Assembly: GCA_029721515.1 (NCBI GenBank)
Contig: CM056559.1
Coordinates: forward strand, 2,481,001-2,545,000
Length of the DNA stretch: 64,000 nt
Reading direction: 5' to 3'
Source: Synanceia verrucosa
Lineage: Eukaryota > Chordata > Actinopteri > Perciformes > Synanceiidae
The position numbers and the translations under genes are program-made. The notes below the pieces were generated by a model that made no database searches, was not told where the DNA came from, and was given only the letters and a program-made list of their open reading frames with translations. How positions within the stretch are numbered: the stretch's first letter is position 1; each line of letters begins with the position of its first letter. Shown one piece after another: positions 39,201 to 48,262 of the stretch.

Positions 39201-42200
39201 CCTACAGTAAAACATGGGGGTGGATCAGTCATGATCTGGGGTTGTTTCAGTCTGAGTGGAACAGGGCAAATGCAATTGTGTGAAGGCCGAATGAACCAGG
39301 TCAAGTACAGGACTACCCTTGAAAACAGTCTTCTTCCATCAGCTGGAAAACTCTTTCCTGCCTCGAATGACTGGATTTTCCAACAAGACAATGCCCCTTG
39401 CCACACGGCAAGGTCAGTTAAAGCCTGGATGGAGAACCACAACATTCGCACCATGCCTTGGCCTGCTCAATCACCAGATCTTAATCCAATTGAAAACCTG
39501 TGGAAAATCATCAAACTCAAAATGGAGAACCACAAGCCCAAAAACAAAGAAAATTTGTTTGAATTTGTCCAACAGGAATGGGCTGCTGTGACAGCAGAAC
39601 AATGTCAGAAGCTGGTGGAGAGCATGCCAAGACGCATGGCTGCAGTCATCAAAAACAATGGTTATGCAATCAAGTATTAACTCTTGTGTGTATCATGTGT
39701 TTAAAGCAAACAGAAAAGAAAACATGGAATGCTTAAAAGTAGTGTTTTTGGCGGTACAATGCCATAGCTATTGATGTAAGAATTTAAGTCATTTTGGTTA
39801 TTATCAAGAAAACCATGGAAAATGAATAATCCTTAGTTCTTAAATTAAACTCTCATGAGCTATTTTTGTTGTTATCATTATAATTGTCCAAACAAATGTA
39901 CCTTTAGTTGAGCCAGGCATTAAAATTAACAAGAAATTGAAGAAAACAAGGGTGGTCTAATAATTTTTTCCATGACTGTATAAGGAGATTGCTGAAATAG
40001 GGCCTTCGCCATAGTCGCTCCCACCCTCTGGAACTGTCTCCTCCCTCAAATCCATGCCTCAGACTCACTACATTCAGTCAAAACATGGTTAAGAACTTAT
40101 CTCTTTCAGCAAGCATTTAACCTCCAATAACCTTTCTTCTGTCTGACGTGTTTTTCTGTGTAAAGTGTCTTTGAGTTTTATGAAAAACGTTATATAAAAC
40201 GGATGTATTGCTATTATTAAAAACTGGCAGGATAGTGGTCAGAAAAAAATCCTGAATAATTGTGAAAGGCGAGCACTTCAACATTTGGTGACATCAAATC
40301 ATAAAAAATCAACATTACAACTTAATGAAATGTTCAATAGTGAAAGTAAGAGCATTTCCACATGTACAGTGTGAAGGGAACCCAAGGGATGAGGACTAAA
40401 CAGCGCTAAGAAAGCCATTTATCAGTGAGGCTAATAAAGAAAAAAAGGCCTCAGTTTGTGAGGGAGCATGAAGTTTGGACTCTGGAGCAATGGAAGAAGG
40501 TCATGAGGTCTGATGAGTCCAGGTTTAGTCTGTTCCAGAGTGATGGAGCATCAGAGATGAAGTGATGCTCCCATCATGCCTCGTGCCTCCTGGCTCTATG
40601 GTCTGGGCTTGTTGTAGTTGGTCAGGTTGAGGTTCAGCAGCGTTTTGTGACCAAAGACTGAAGTCAGCTGACTATGAATATACTGCATGACCAGGTTATT
40701 CCATCAATGAGTTGGAGCAAATATGCCAGGATTCATCAGGCTCACACATTGACTGACCTGCAGAGACCTGAGACCCACTGACCTGAGACATGTGCTGGAG
40801 AAGATTTTCATCATCAAGACAAGATGATGATGAAAAATTAATGCGAATCTGGACAGGAATAAATGCTTTGACATTGCAGAAGCTTATCAAATAAATGCCA
40901 CAGTGAATGCTGCACGAATCAAAGCTCAGGGTGGGTTAATGAAATGACTTTATTTTAGACTGGGCAGTGTGTTTATTATTGTTTTACTGAATGAGGTCAA
41001 GTCATATATTATTATGATGTCAACCTTACACACAGTGAAGGGAAAGTAAACTCAAGGCCAAACTTCTATATCAGTTGCCCTTCAGTATCTGTGCCAGATA
41101 TTATGTTTAGTGTCGTTGGGAAATCTCAGTCAGTCCTGCAGCATGACAGCTGCTGCATTGTAAACACTCTCCAGATTCTCCGTCGTCCTCTCTAACAACA
41201 TTACCCACTGAATCTCAGTCCTGTTGGCAACAGTTAATGGGCTCCCACCGAAGCAGCCACAGGAGATTCACCACGTTTTCCTGTGTCCTTATCATAGACT
41301 GTATGTAAGGAGTCTATCAGTCCTTATCATGAACCAGCTGCATGTGTGGTCAGGCACCATGATGGACTATTTGGGAAAATTGCATTTTATTTTCTCTGGT
41401 GTCCAGGAAATGGGCTAGGAAGAAGACAGTTTCACTATTACTGAGCTTTATAACGTGTTGATTTTGTTCTGCAGCATGTAATTCTTATATTGGAAGCACT
41501 TCTAGTACAGAAATAAATGAGGGGACTTAAACCCATGATGGTGTTTACAGTAGACCACTGAGGTCAACCTCTGACCCCATCAGTCCAGCAGGCTACAGGG
41601 ACGCCGAGAGGTCTGAGCCCTGATGACGCCCCAGCTGCCTTCGTTTTTGGAGATTATCTAAATCCAGTTTGGAATTATGAGCGCTGTGTTCTGTGTTCTG
41701 TATCACAGTGACATTTTGACATTGATTTTCAGACATGTGACCACTGATTTATGGCCATGTAAATTCATTATGCTGCCAATAAAAGAAGTCATAGGAAGGC
41801 AGTATACGGCACATAAAAGAATCACAAATATTTTGTGCACCAAATCTGGTGAAAATCAGATGAAAGAAAAGCAAACCTGTTGTTATAAAAGCCTAAATGT
41901 GGAGTAGATTAATTAAAACTAAACTGTTTTAATTTTGCTGTTTGGTTGGCTTTCCACCAATTCCATTAAAATGACAAACAAACTGCTGGAGGAAATAAAG
42001 GATAAATATTGCATAAATGCATAAGTGTGTGTTTTTGCATGGACTCGTGCAGATGATATCAGCGGTGAGGAACGGCCTGAGGCCTCGCTGCCAGTAAACA
42101 CAGAGCCGCCACAACAAGTCAGTGATCATTCATGGAAACAAGATGCTGAGTGTGGAGGCAACAGCTGAGCATTTGCTCCCCAATGAAGGGTGTCATCTGA

Positions 42201-42514
42201 ATGAACGTGTGATGGATGGATACAGAAATATCACACCAGGGCATGTGATGAAAATACCCTGTGATATTGACTGTGAATGTGTTGACAGCAGCCTCATACA
42301 CCTACTCCAGCCCTGCTTCTGTGTTTTACAGGTGTGGGAGTTCAGCTCTGTGTTTTCCTCGGTGGACAGGTGGAGCTTCAGCAACACTCCCTCCATGTCG
42401 GATCACCTGAAAACCTGCTCTTTCTACCAGAGAGAGGAGCGCTCTGAGCCGGTGGCTTTAGCCTGCCTGGGAGAGCTCAGAGACAAACACGGAGAAGTAA
42501 AGCAGAAAAGATAA
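36277..42514 (+). CDS. fbxo40: FBXO40, F-box only protein 40 (joined exons)
   Basis: CDS join 36277-36279, 36359-38185, 42332-42514; 670 residues (human about 709). In mammals FBXO40 is the substrate receptor of a muscle SKP1-CUL1-F-box ubiquitin ligase that targets IRS1 after IGF1 stimulation. The N-terminus is rich in Cys/His (C11, C14, C19, C25, C30, C34, H39, C41, C50). It continues into a TRAF-type zinc finger (about 50-95, with PCLNVHYGCPL, KHLEVCPASVVCC and EWNRWP). GLAPWQDG is at 262-269, then YNMYLVHNG and ACTPREKDFVYG. A second finger-like block (MCGRFFRRDEYRSHFRNVH) lies near 450-467 and the F-box (DPLSSLPLEILQHVAAYLDS) starts at 543. EDLPK and ELKGHFISES separate it from FBXO30. 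The ATG is the last codon of its exon and intron 1 is 79 bp. The last intron uses a GC donor. Fish can carry two FBXO40 genes; which one this is cannot be told here. Confidence 0.93.
36359..38185 (+). CDS. fbxo40: FBXO40 main coding exon
   Basis: Acceptor TACTTCTCTGTTAAG ends at 36358 and the exon starts with GTG (Val2), so the upstream ATG at 36277-36279 joins in phase 0 to give M-V-R-R-K-M-P-H-E-H. It encodes residues 2-610. An in-frame ATG at 36371 is a possible secondary start, and an in-frame ATG at 36305 lies inside the intron and is unlikely to be used. The exon ends after the codons for W-K-C-R-E-K at 38185. Reading on past it would add about 40 unrelated residues before a stop at 38306-38308. 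Confidence 0.9.
38378..39978 (+). mobile_element. Younger Tc1-like transposon (DD34E) with intact TIRs
   Basis: Flanked by TA on both sides (38376-38377, 39979-39980), it starts CAGTCATGGAAAAAATTATT. The first 51 bp are identical to the inverted right end, and weaker similarity continues to about 75 bp. Length is 1601 bp, normal for Tc1/mariner. It lies in the same orientation as FBXO40 and contains one transposase gene with a frameshift. Identical ends suggest a fairly recent insertion or a recent end-homogenising event. Confidence 0.92.
38659..39680 (+). pseudogene. Tc1-like transposase, frameshifted
   Basis: DDE transposase that would cut and paste the element at TA. The N-terminal half (38659 onward) has paired helix-turn-helix DNA-binding regions (AILALLEIGMSERQVAKKLK and SARTVRNRLVEAGL) around a GRPR-like basic stretch (LPGRGRNRLS). 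The reading frame slips by one base near 39038-39045, just before the catalytic domain. The correct frame then continues to TAA at 39678-39680 with the first Asp in VLFSDES (near 39107), the second in QQDNAPCHTAR and the Glu in SPDLNPIEN. There are 34 residues between the second Asp and the Glu, hence DD34E. All three catalytic residues survive; only the frameshift is disabling as far as I can see. Confidence 0.9.
39985..40212 (+). mobile_element. L2-like LINE 3' end fragment
   Basis: An open segment 40002-40131 encodes AFAIVAPTLWNCLLPQ, then SLHSVKTWLRTYLFQQAF and a stop, the typical C-terminus of L2/Maui-type LINE ORF2. It is followed by a short 3' UTR (GTGTAAAGTGTCTTTGAGTTTTATG, ATATAAAACGGATGTATTGCTATTATT), also typical of L2 tails. 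It is 5'-truncated by, or adjoins, the younger Tc1-like element and sits inside the older one. Confidence 0.8.
40217..40955 (+). pseudogene. Decayed Tc1-like transposase of the older element
   Basis: Pieces of a Tc1 transposase remain: REHEVWTLEQWKKVM-type sequence from about 40465, with the first catalytic Asp in RSDES (40512-40514). Further blocks correspond to the D2 region (GCCAGGATTCATCAGGCTCA, with the catalytic DDN codons lost) and the C-terminal part (GAAAAATTAATGCGAATCTGGACAGGAATAAATGC). Several deletions and stops make it clearly dead. Confidence 0.75.
42332..42514 (+). CDS. fbxo40: FBXO40 last coding exon
   Basis: Starts right after CAG at 42329-42331 with GTG TGG GAG (V-W-E-F-S-S) and encodes 60 residues to TAA at 42512-42514. 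It includes SMSDHLKTCSFY, matching the conserved FBXO40/FBXO30 C-terminal SM(S/A)(E/D)HLK(S/K)C block. The extreme C-terminus is shorter than in human. Confidence 0.9.
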   Translation: MWEFSSVFSSVDRWSFSNTPSMSDHLKTCSFYQREERSEPVALACLGELRDKHGEVKQKR

Positions 42515-43125
42515 TGCTCACGGTCCCAGAGCTCAGTGGGCAGACGGCAACACGAGCGATGCTGTGTTTAGAATCACTCAGACGTGATGTGTATCCCTGC
42601 ATATATAAGTCCTGTATAGAAACAAAAGGGGATTCAGAGCTGAGATCTGAAGCCCTGCAGGCAAACACCGTACATGTGTGGACTGCAATTTAGATGAGCT
42701 TTATCTAGCCTCTATTTTCCTGTATCATCTCCTCTAATTATTGTTATAAATCCTGCTTGTAAGTAGGCAAAATATTTAGATATGGCTCTATGCATTAGGT
42801 GTCTATTAGAGTTGCTAAATAATGTATTGATGTGGTGTTTGAGAGGGCTTCTTCTCTGACTGACTACTGTTCACTTTACTTCAGTCATTGTGAAAAGAAA
42901 GGTTTCAGCAGATGTTTCTGCTGTTGACTGTTTTCTGAAGGACAAGACTGACATCTGCTGGAGGGAAGCACAAGTGCCTCGTCTTTGTGGATAAAACCAG
43001 TTTGGTATTCGACATGTCCTGGATGTGTAATAGCACAGCTTTGGTTCAATTTAGAAGGAAGATGTGATGAAGTACCTTTGTGTGTGACCGTATAATAAAT
43101 CTGACTTGCACTTGGCCTCAGTAGT
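42515..43125 (+). other. fbxo40: FBXO40 3' UTR with poly(A) signal
   Basis: The AATAAA at 43094-43099 is the first well-placed poly(A) signal after the stop; cleavage would be expected near 43112-43125. Confidence 0.6.
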
Positions 43126-43154
43126 CAGTAGTCGTTGGAATAAAAGAAACACTC

Positions 43155-43226
43155 AGTGTTAAAAATACTCTTTTTTTATTATCATTAACCACAGGCTTCA
43201 TAAGAGCAAAGGTGAGACGCTGTTCA
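43155..43226 (-). other. ttc36: TTC36 3' UTR with poly(A) signal
   Basis: On the minus strand AATAAA lies at 43180-43175, only about 50 bases after the TAG stop, giving a very short 3' UTR that converges on that of FBXO40. Confidence 0.65.
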
Positions 43227-44388
43227 CTACATCTCAGACACGTCGGGGTTTCGTAGCTTGTTCATCACCTCTGACAGCATTTTGTTGCACAGCGCTGCGT
43301 ACGGATTGAGAACGACGGCCTGCTGTCGAGCAAATTCACTCCCAAGTGCTGCTGCTTTCTCAAAATCTGCTCTGGCTCCATCGCTGTCGCACGCTAATCT
43401 ACGCAAAAGGCCTCTCTGCACCAGTGCTTGGCAGGCGGTTCGACCGAGGCCACCGCTCAGAGAGATGGCTCTGTCCAGGTCGGCCATAGCTTCTGAGGGG
43501 AGAGGAGAGCACACAAACTGTCAAATTCAATAAGTCGGTGATGTATTTCAAACTGCACATGAGCAACAAAGTGAAGGAAACAACAGTACTATTCAGACCA
43601 TGCTCAGGTAATCAGGTGTTTTCTTCAGCATGAACAACAACTGGCACCACTTAAGATGATCCAGAGGAAAACACCTACACTGCTGTACATCCAGTGTCTG
43701 CAGGCCTGCCACTGTTGTGACACACAACATGTTTAAAGGAGCCAGCTCAGAGCCTCTGTGACGCTGCTGACAAAGTGCATCAGATAGACAAAGCTGTGAT
43801 ACGATGCCACGCTGGCCTCGGACTCAACAGCCTGGCTTATTATTGGGTTTGTGACATGTACCTGCTGTGTTCCCCTGCAGCCGCAGGGCCTGAGCCCGGT
43901 TGTTGTAGGCTGAAGCTCGCTGAGGCACGATCTGGATTGCCTGGCTGAACAGTTGAAGTGCGGCTTGCAAATCCCCAGCCTCTGCTGCCGAGACACCCTG
44001 CAACTCCAAGTCTTTCACTTGCTTCAGCAACTCTGTGTCAAAGCCACTGTCTGGCAGGGGGAGATAAACAGGTTGAAAAAGCACTCAAACTCAATTGACA
44101 GGTACCGTGGCAAGGGAAACACAGAGATGTCACCCAGAACTCAACGTGGATTAAAATGTCATGTTTTTTTTTTTAGTGCAGGAATGGGATGCGTTCAAAT
44201 AAATTCAATACGCCGTGAAATGATAAACATAAAAAAGCTGTGACATGATATGCAGCGACACATCAAGTCAGAAGCTCACGCTCACCATCATCAGCTAATT
44301 CCTCTTGGTTCAGGCCAGGGATGTCTCCAAAAGGGCTGGTGGGGTTGAATATAGCCTGGAGCACCGCTCTGTCATGTGCCGAGGCCAT
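43227..44388 (-). CDS. ttc36: TTC36, tetratricopeptide repeat protein 36 (joined exons)
   Basis: CDS join on the minus strand: 44388-44286, 44050-43862, 43492-43227; 185 residues (human 189). All junctions are GT-AG in phase 1. The N-terminus reads MASAHDRAVLQAIFNPTSPF and GDIPGL. Three TPRs follow at about 49-82 (LELQGVSAAEAGDLQAALQLF), 83-116 (ASAYNNRAQALRLQGNTAEAMADLDRA) and 121-154 (LVQRGLLRRLACDSDGARADF). The C-terminus carries the diagnostic VLNPYAALCNKML. The mammalian protein (also HBP21) is reported to bind Hsp70 and, in liver and kidney, to protect 4-hydroxyphenylpyruvate dioxygenase in tyrosine breakdown. The same role here is inference from orthology. No damage seen. Confidence 0.95.
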
Positions 44389-44439
44389 CTTACCGTTGTC
44401 TGTGCAGAAACAAGGACACAAATCATGACACACAAATTA

Positions 44440-44520
44440 CAGCTGAGTGGAGAATTTTTCCTCCCCTAACTTGAGCCTTTTCCAGCAGCCAATCAAAGAA
44501 GGGGGCGGAAGCAGAGGTGG
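44440..44520 (-). promoter_or_regulatory. ttc36: Candidate TTC36 promoter
   Basis: About 100 bp before the ATG lie a CCAAT box (44489-44493) and a GC box GGGGGCGG (44501-44508), a usual proximal-promoter pair that works in either orientation. The start site itself is not visible. Confidence 0.45.
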
Positions 44521-45300
44521 ACTTTGCACATCTGGAGTTGTTTAAGTCAAAAATGCAGACCAGGCCTGCAGGCTGCCAATGCTGTTATAGAAAGGAGAAT
44601 ATGTTCTCAGAAATATTCATGATTTTTGCTCATGAAAAGGAGCACACGATTTGACACTTGTGCTGTCCAAACCTCATGGGATTTAGATTTATTCATTTAT
44701 CAAAGAGATCCCCAGGTTTTCCTGCACAGAAAAACAAACATGCAGAAACATCCAGAACATTTATATTATCAGCCCTGTAGTTTGCAGGCTGCCCAGCAGG
44801 TGCTATGATTGTCCTGTAAACCAGCCGGCCCCAAACATTTTCAGCTAAAGGACTCCTGAGCCGACACAAATTAAACCCCAAAATGACAATATATTGAGAG
44901 GATTTTGAGCAGAGTAGTATTAGCCATTTTAGCAGTGTAGTGAGCAGTAAAGTGAAGTGCTTCACTCCAGAAAGTGGACTTTTAGTGGCACATTATGGTC
45001 CCACATCACAGCTGGAATTCACCATGTGACTGATATTTCAATTTATTCTGCCTGGAGCCGCTCTTACAGGACAGACCAGTGGTATTTAATGATGGAGCAT
45101 CACTGCACCAGTGATAATGTTCAGGCAGGTAGGCTCCAGTAGTCCAGAGGAAAACACTGTACTGTTTATTCCACTTGTTCCTATATAAATTCATATTTTA
45201 CATAGCCTAACATATATTATATTATATAAGCCGCTCCCTTCCAAATGATCATAATAAATGTCTCAGTCCAGCTGTGGAGGCACTTTAACTGATGTTGGAG
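44520..45300. other. Intergenic stretch, nothing recognised
   Basis: No exon or repeat family recognised on either strand. Confidence 0.4.
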
Positions 45301-46203
45301 GGTATAAATAAAATAAGCAGGTATCAGACGCCATCCTCACGCCACCGGAAAAGGGAAGCAATCGTCGCCATGGCAACAGAAAGACGCCTCCTGTGCAGGA
45401 GTAGTCTTCCTCCATTGAAAACTGATTTCAGACGGGAGGCGTGCACTCTGTTGCAGTTTGAAAGTTTGATTGGATCTGATTTTATCCAATCGCTGAAGTT
45501 TGGTCGTGACGTATGTAATGCGCCACTAGCATTCAGACTAGCCAACTCCTCGCTACTAACGGAGCTAGCTGAAAAATAAGACTTTTATTGCTTTTTTTAA
45601 AAGCCACGACATTTTTACCAGCAATAAAACTGGTTAAACATTCCTCTTGCTCCGACTTAAATTGCTGAATATTTGGGAGCCTAGCTATAAAGGACTGAAT
45701 GGCTTCCTTCACTTCCGTCTCCGCCGCCGTTACCGAACTACAGTTAGGCTACAACGCAAATGCGGCGCATATGTTTGACGTCATCGTTAAAGCCCGCCTC
45801 CTTCCGTCCCCCCGCCATTCGCTGATTGGCTAGGATGGAAATCATCCTGAGAAATCGAGTCCAAGGGATCAAACTCAGCCGTAATCTGCAGGGAAATGAT
45901 AATTGATCAGAAGACTGCGGCCAGGCTACATCAGGCGACACCTCAAATCATTTTAAGTGACACCACAAGCGTGTAGGAGGCACTTTGGGAGCTAATGCTG
46001 CTAACTTCTGTGGCTGGATGACAGCTAGAGACACGTGGTTTTCCAGTTGGATCACTGCTTTTAATCCAGAGCTTTTTACCACAAAGGATTTATTTTCAAC
46101 ATGAACTTTTCCTGACTGTAACCAGGTGGATTTGTTGCCTAAACCTAACCTAAGAGGACCTTTGGCTGGAAGCACAGAGAGAAGAAGCTCCCCTGATTTG
46201 AAG
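45300..46203 (+). promoter_or_regulatory. CpG-rich promoter-like region with possible non-coding first exon
   Basis: CpG dinucleotides are dense at 45330-45540 and 45700-45840. Motifs include CCAAT (45486-45490), a palindromic CRE TGACGTCA (45776-45783), GCCCGCC GC boxes (45792-45817) and an inverted CCAAT (GATTGGC, 45824-45830). A donor-like GATTTGAAG|GTAAGA sits at 46203/46204 on the plus strand. The simplest reading is the promoter and 5' UTR exon of another gene running right, with its coding exons outside the window. A far upstream promoter of TTC36 on the minus strand is the alternative. Confidence 0.35.
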
Positions 46204-46806
46204 GTAAGACACACACTCCATCATGGCCTTCATGCAGGGTGGAGATTGGATGTTTGCTAGTGGTTTAGTATTCTGGTGCACAGGTTTGGTTTTTAGATGC
46301 AGCACGGTTCAAGGTGCTGCACAGATAAGATGATAAACTACAGGTTCAGGTTGTGTTATAATAATCAATCATTCATCATTTCATCAAGTTGTGGAGGACA
46401 ATATGGAGAATGATTACTATGTGCTTTTTCTAAGGTCTCTCATCTCCCTGTGAAATACTCCCTCTGGTTTCAAACAGATATTCAAATGAAACCGTTTGAG
46501 GAGGAAAAATCCCTCTTTGGTTGATCTTCTCACATCTCAAATAGACGTTTCTTTGGCTGAAAACAGCAGGGATCTTCTGATAGAAGCTGCACTCAGTAGA
46601 TCTCTGGTGTTAGCATCGTGTTTGACAGCACACACAGTTAATACATGAAGCAAATATTGGGCTGATACTGAATCAAATAGCTGGATGTTTATATACCATG
46701 CACATGAAGTATTGGGATTTCAATCCTGGTTAAGTTTTGGTGTTTAATGTGTTGATTGCAATTTATCAGGAAGCACAGGGTTTTACTTAAGTGGATGGTG
46801 GATGAT

Positions 46807-47060
46807 CAAATCAAATCAAACTTTATTTGTATGGCACTTTTCGTACATCGCACAGTTCAAAGTGCCTCTCAGATGCTAAAAACACACACAGGCATGGCAT
46901 GACACCGAGACCTTAAGTGAGGAAAATCCACCTTTGGGAAACTGGAGCTGAAATTAAAACCTGAATAATAAATAAATCACTAAATATCTATAATAAACGA
47001 ATAAATTAATGCAAAAGACTAAATAAGTTAAATAACTTAATAAATAGGTGGATTAGTAAA
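46807..47060 (-). repeat. Retroelement 3' tail-like fragment (minus strand)
   Basis: On the minus strand it ends …AAGTGCCATACAAATAAAGTTTGATTTGATTTGATC, i.e. AATAAA plus a short TTTGA tandem tail, the common end of fish LINE/SINE copies. The rest (46950-47050) is an AT-rich (TAAA)n-like block. Confidence 0.5.
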
Positions 47061-48144
47061 AGAAGTCGTGTGCTTCTGTTTTTTTCTGCTTTTTGTGTGT
47101 GCACACCTTAGTCCACCATCTTGTGTCAGACCTGTCATTTAGAAACAAACAGGAAATGAAGCATGTGAGCTCTGCAGGGATTTCCACAGCAGCTGACTCA
47201 CGTATGGAGGCAGAAAATAGCTGTTTCCAAGAGAGCAGCAGCCAAACTCAGTGAAACATCAGCACAGGTGAGGTTGATCAAAATAGGTTTGACTGAACAT
47301 GGAAACACTGAGGCTTGTCGTGCTTCTCTAGTCACTGTAAGTATCTGCAACAAATGTGTGTAAGTGAGTCACAGAGATGAAAATGGTTCCAGCTCAAAGC
47401 CTTTTTCAGTTGTTTCCAATTACCGTCAGCAGTGATCTGGAACCAGACGGAGCTCACGGAGGTGTGGGCTTCAGGGACCTTCGTAAGGACGAGGCAGAGC
47501 TGATGTGGAAGTGGAGCAGCAGAAACACAAAGTTTACTGAGAAACGGTCCTCAGCTGACAAAGATTTAGGTTGTTAGTGAGTTTTAGTTTCGTGCTGCTT
47601 AAGCCTGAGGTGTGGTATCATGCACACATCATACCAGCTCCTGTTGTTAGTCATTTTTACTTTGTAGAGGAAAAATGTAAATATGTAATTTCACTTCCTT
47701 CCATGTGGTCAGATGCTAACAGTGCCAAATGATGGAGTGGGCAGGGAACAGCAGAGTTTTTGAAGGAGAGGTGGAATATTGATTCACAGCAAGGCTCAAG
47801 GCAAAGGAAATGCTTTTGTTGTTCATTTCCTCTAATTCTAGGACAGCTAATGCTGCAGACCTTTCCTGCATAAAAGCTGTCAGAGACGTACTGTACAGTA
47901 ACGGGAAATTTCACCATGCAGCAAATTGACTTTGCATAAATTTCATTACATTCTCATTATCAACCATCTCTCTTGCAAATTTGCTCAGCTTAAGATAACT
48001 ATGTGCTGTCTGATACAGCGTCAGGGTCTGTCAGATAAATCGTATCCTCCCCAATAAAACAGCTAATGAGATGGCAATGTCACACTAAATAATGGAGAGA
48101 TCAGGAAATGACCAGAGACATGGTTATAACAAATCATTGTTCCA

Positions 48145-48262
48145 TCGTCAATTAATTAATCAATTAATTATCTGATTGATCTTTTTTTTTTTAAGTTTTC
48201 AAAGCATAAGTGACATCTTCAAATTACTGTCAAAAATATTCAATTTACAATCATAAAAACTG
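48145..48262. repeat. Fragment of the GCTGCAAC-type element
   Basis: ATTAATTAATCAATTAATTATCTGATTGATC, then GTTTTCAAAGCATAAGTGACATCTTC and ATATTCAATTTACAATCATAAAAAC. This is the internal part of the common teleost repeat whose left end is at 6058 and near 56718. Confidence 0.45.

Larger units (their letters stand above)
38236..40969 (+). mobile_element. Old, interrupted Tc1-like element
   Basis: The left end (ACTGCTTGGCCAAAAGTAAGTCACCACCTGG) starts after a TA at 38234-38235, and the degraded right end (GACTTTATTTTAGACTGGGCAGTGT) finishes near 40969. These correspond to the inverted ends of a Tc1-like family common in fish (…CTGCCTGGCCAAAAAAAA-GTCACCACCTGGATTTAA…). The transposase body resumes at about 40217. 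Between them sit a younger Tc1-like element and an L2 tail, so this is the oldest layer of the nest. Confidence 0.75.
38186..42331 (+). other. fbxo40: FBXO40 last intron, GC-AG type, 4.1 kb
   Basis: The intron starts GCAAGT at 38186 and ends TGTGTTTTACAG at 42331. Splicing here gives W-K-C-R-E-K|V-W-E-F-S-S in phase 0, matching the family residue for residue (W-R-V-H-R-E-I-W-Q-F in human FBXO40, and KEKVWRF in FBXO30). The nearest GT (38190) would shift the frame. GCAAGT is the usual form of the rare GC donor. Most of the intron (38236-40969) is transposon-derived; the rest (40970-42331) shows no recognised element. Confidence 0.85.
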
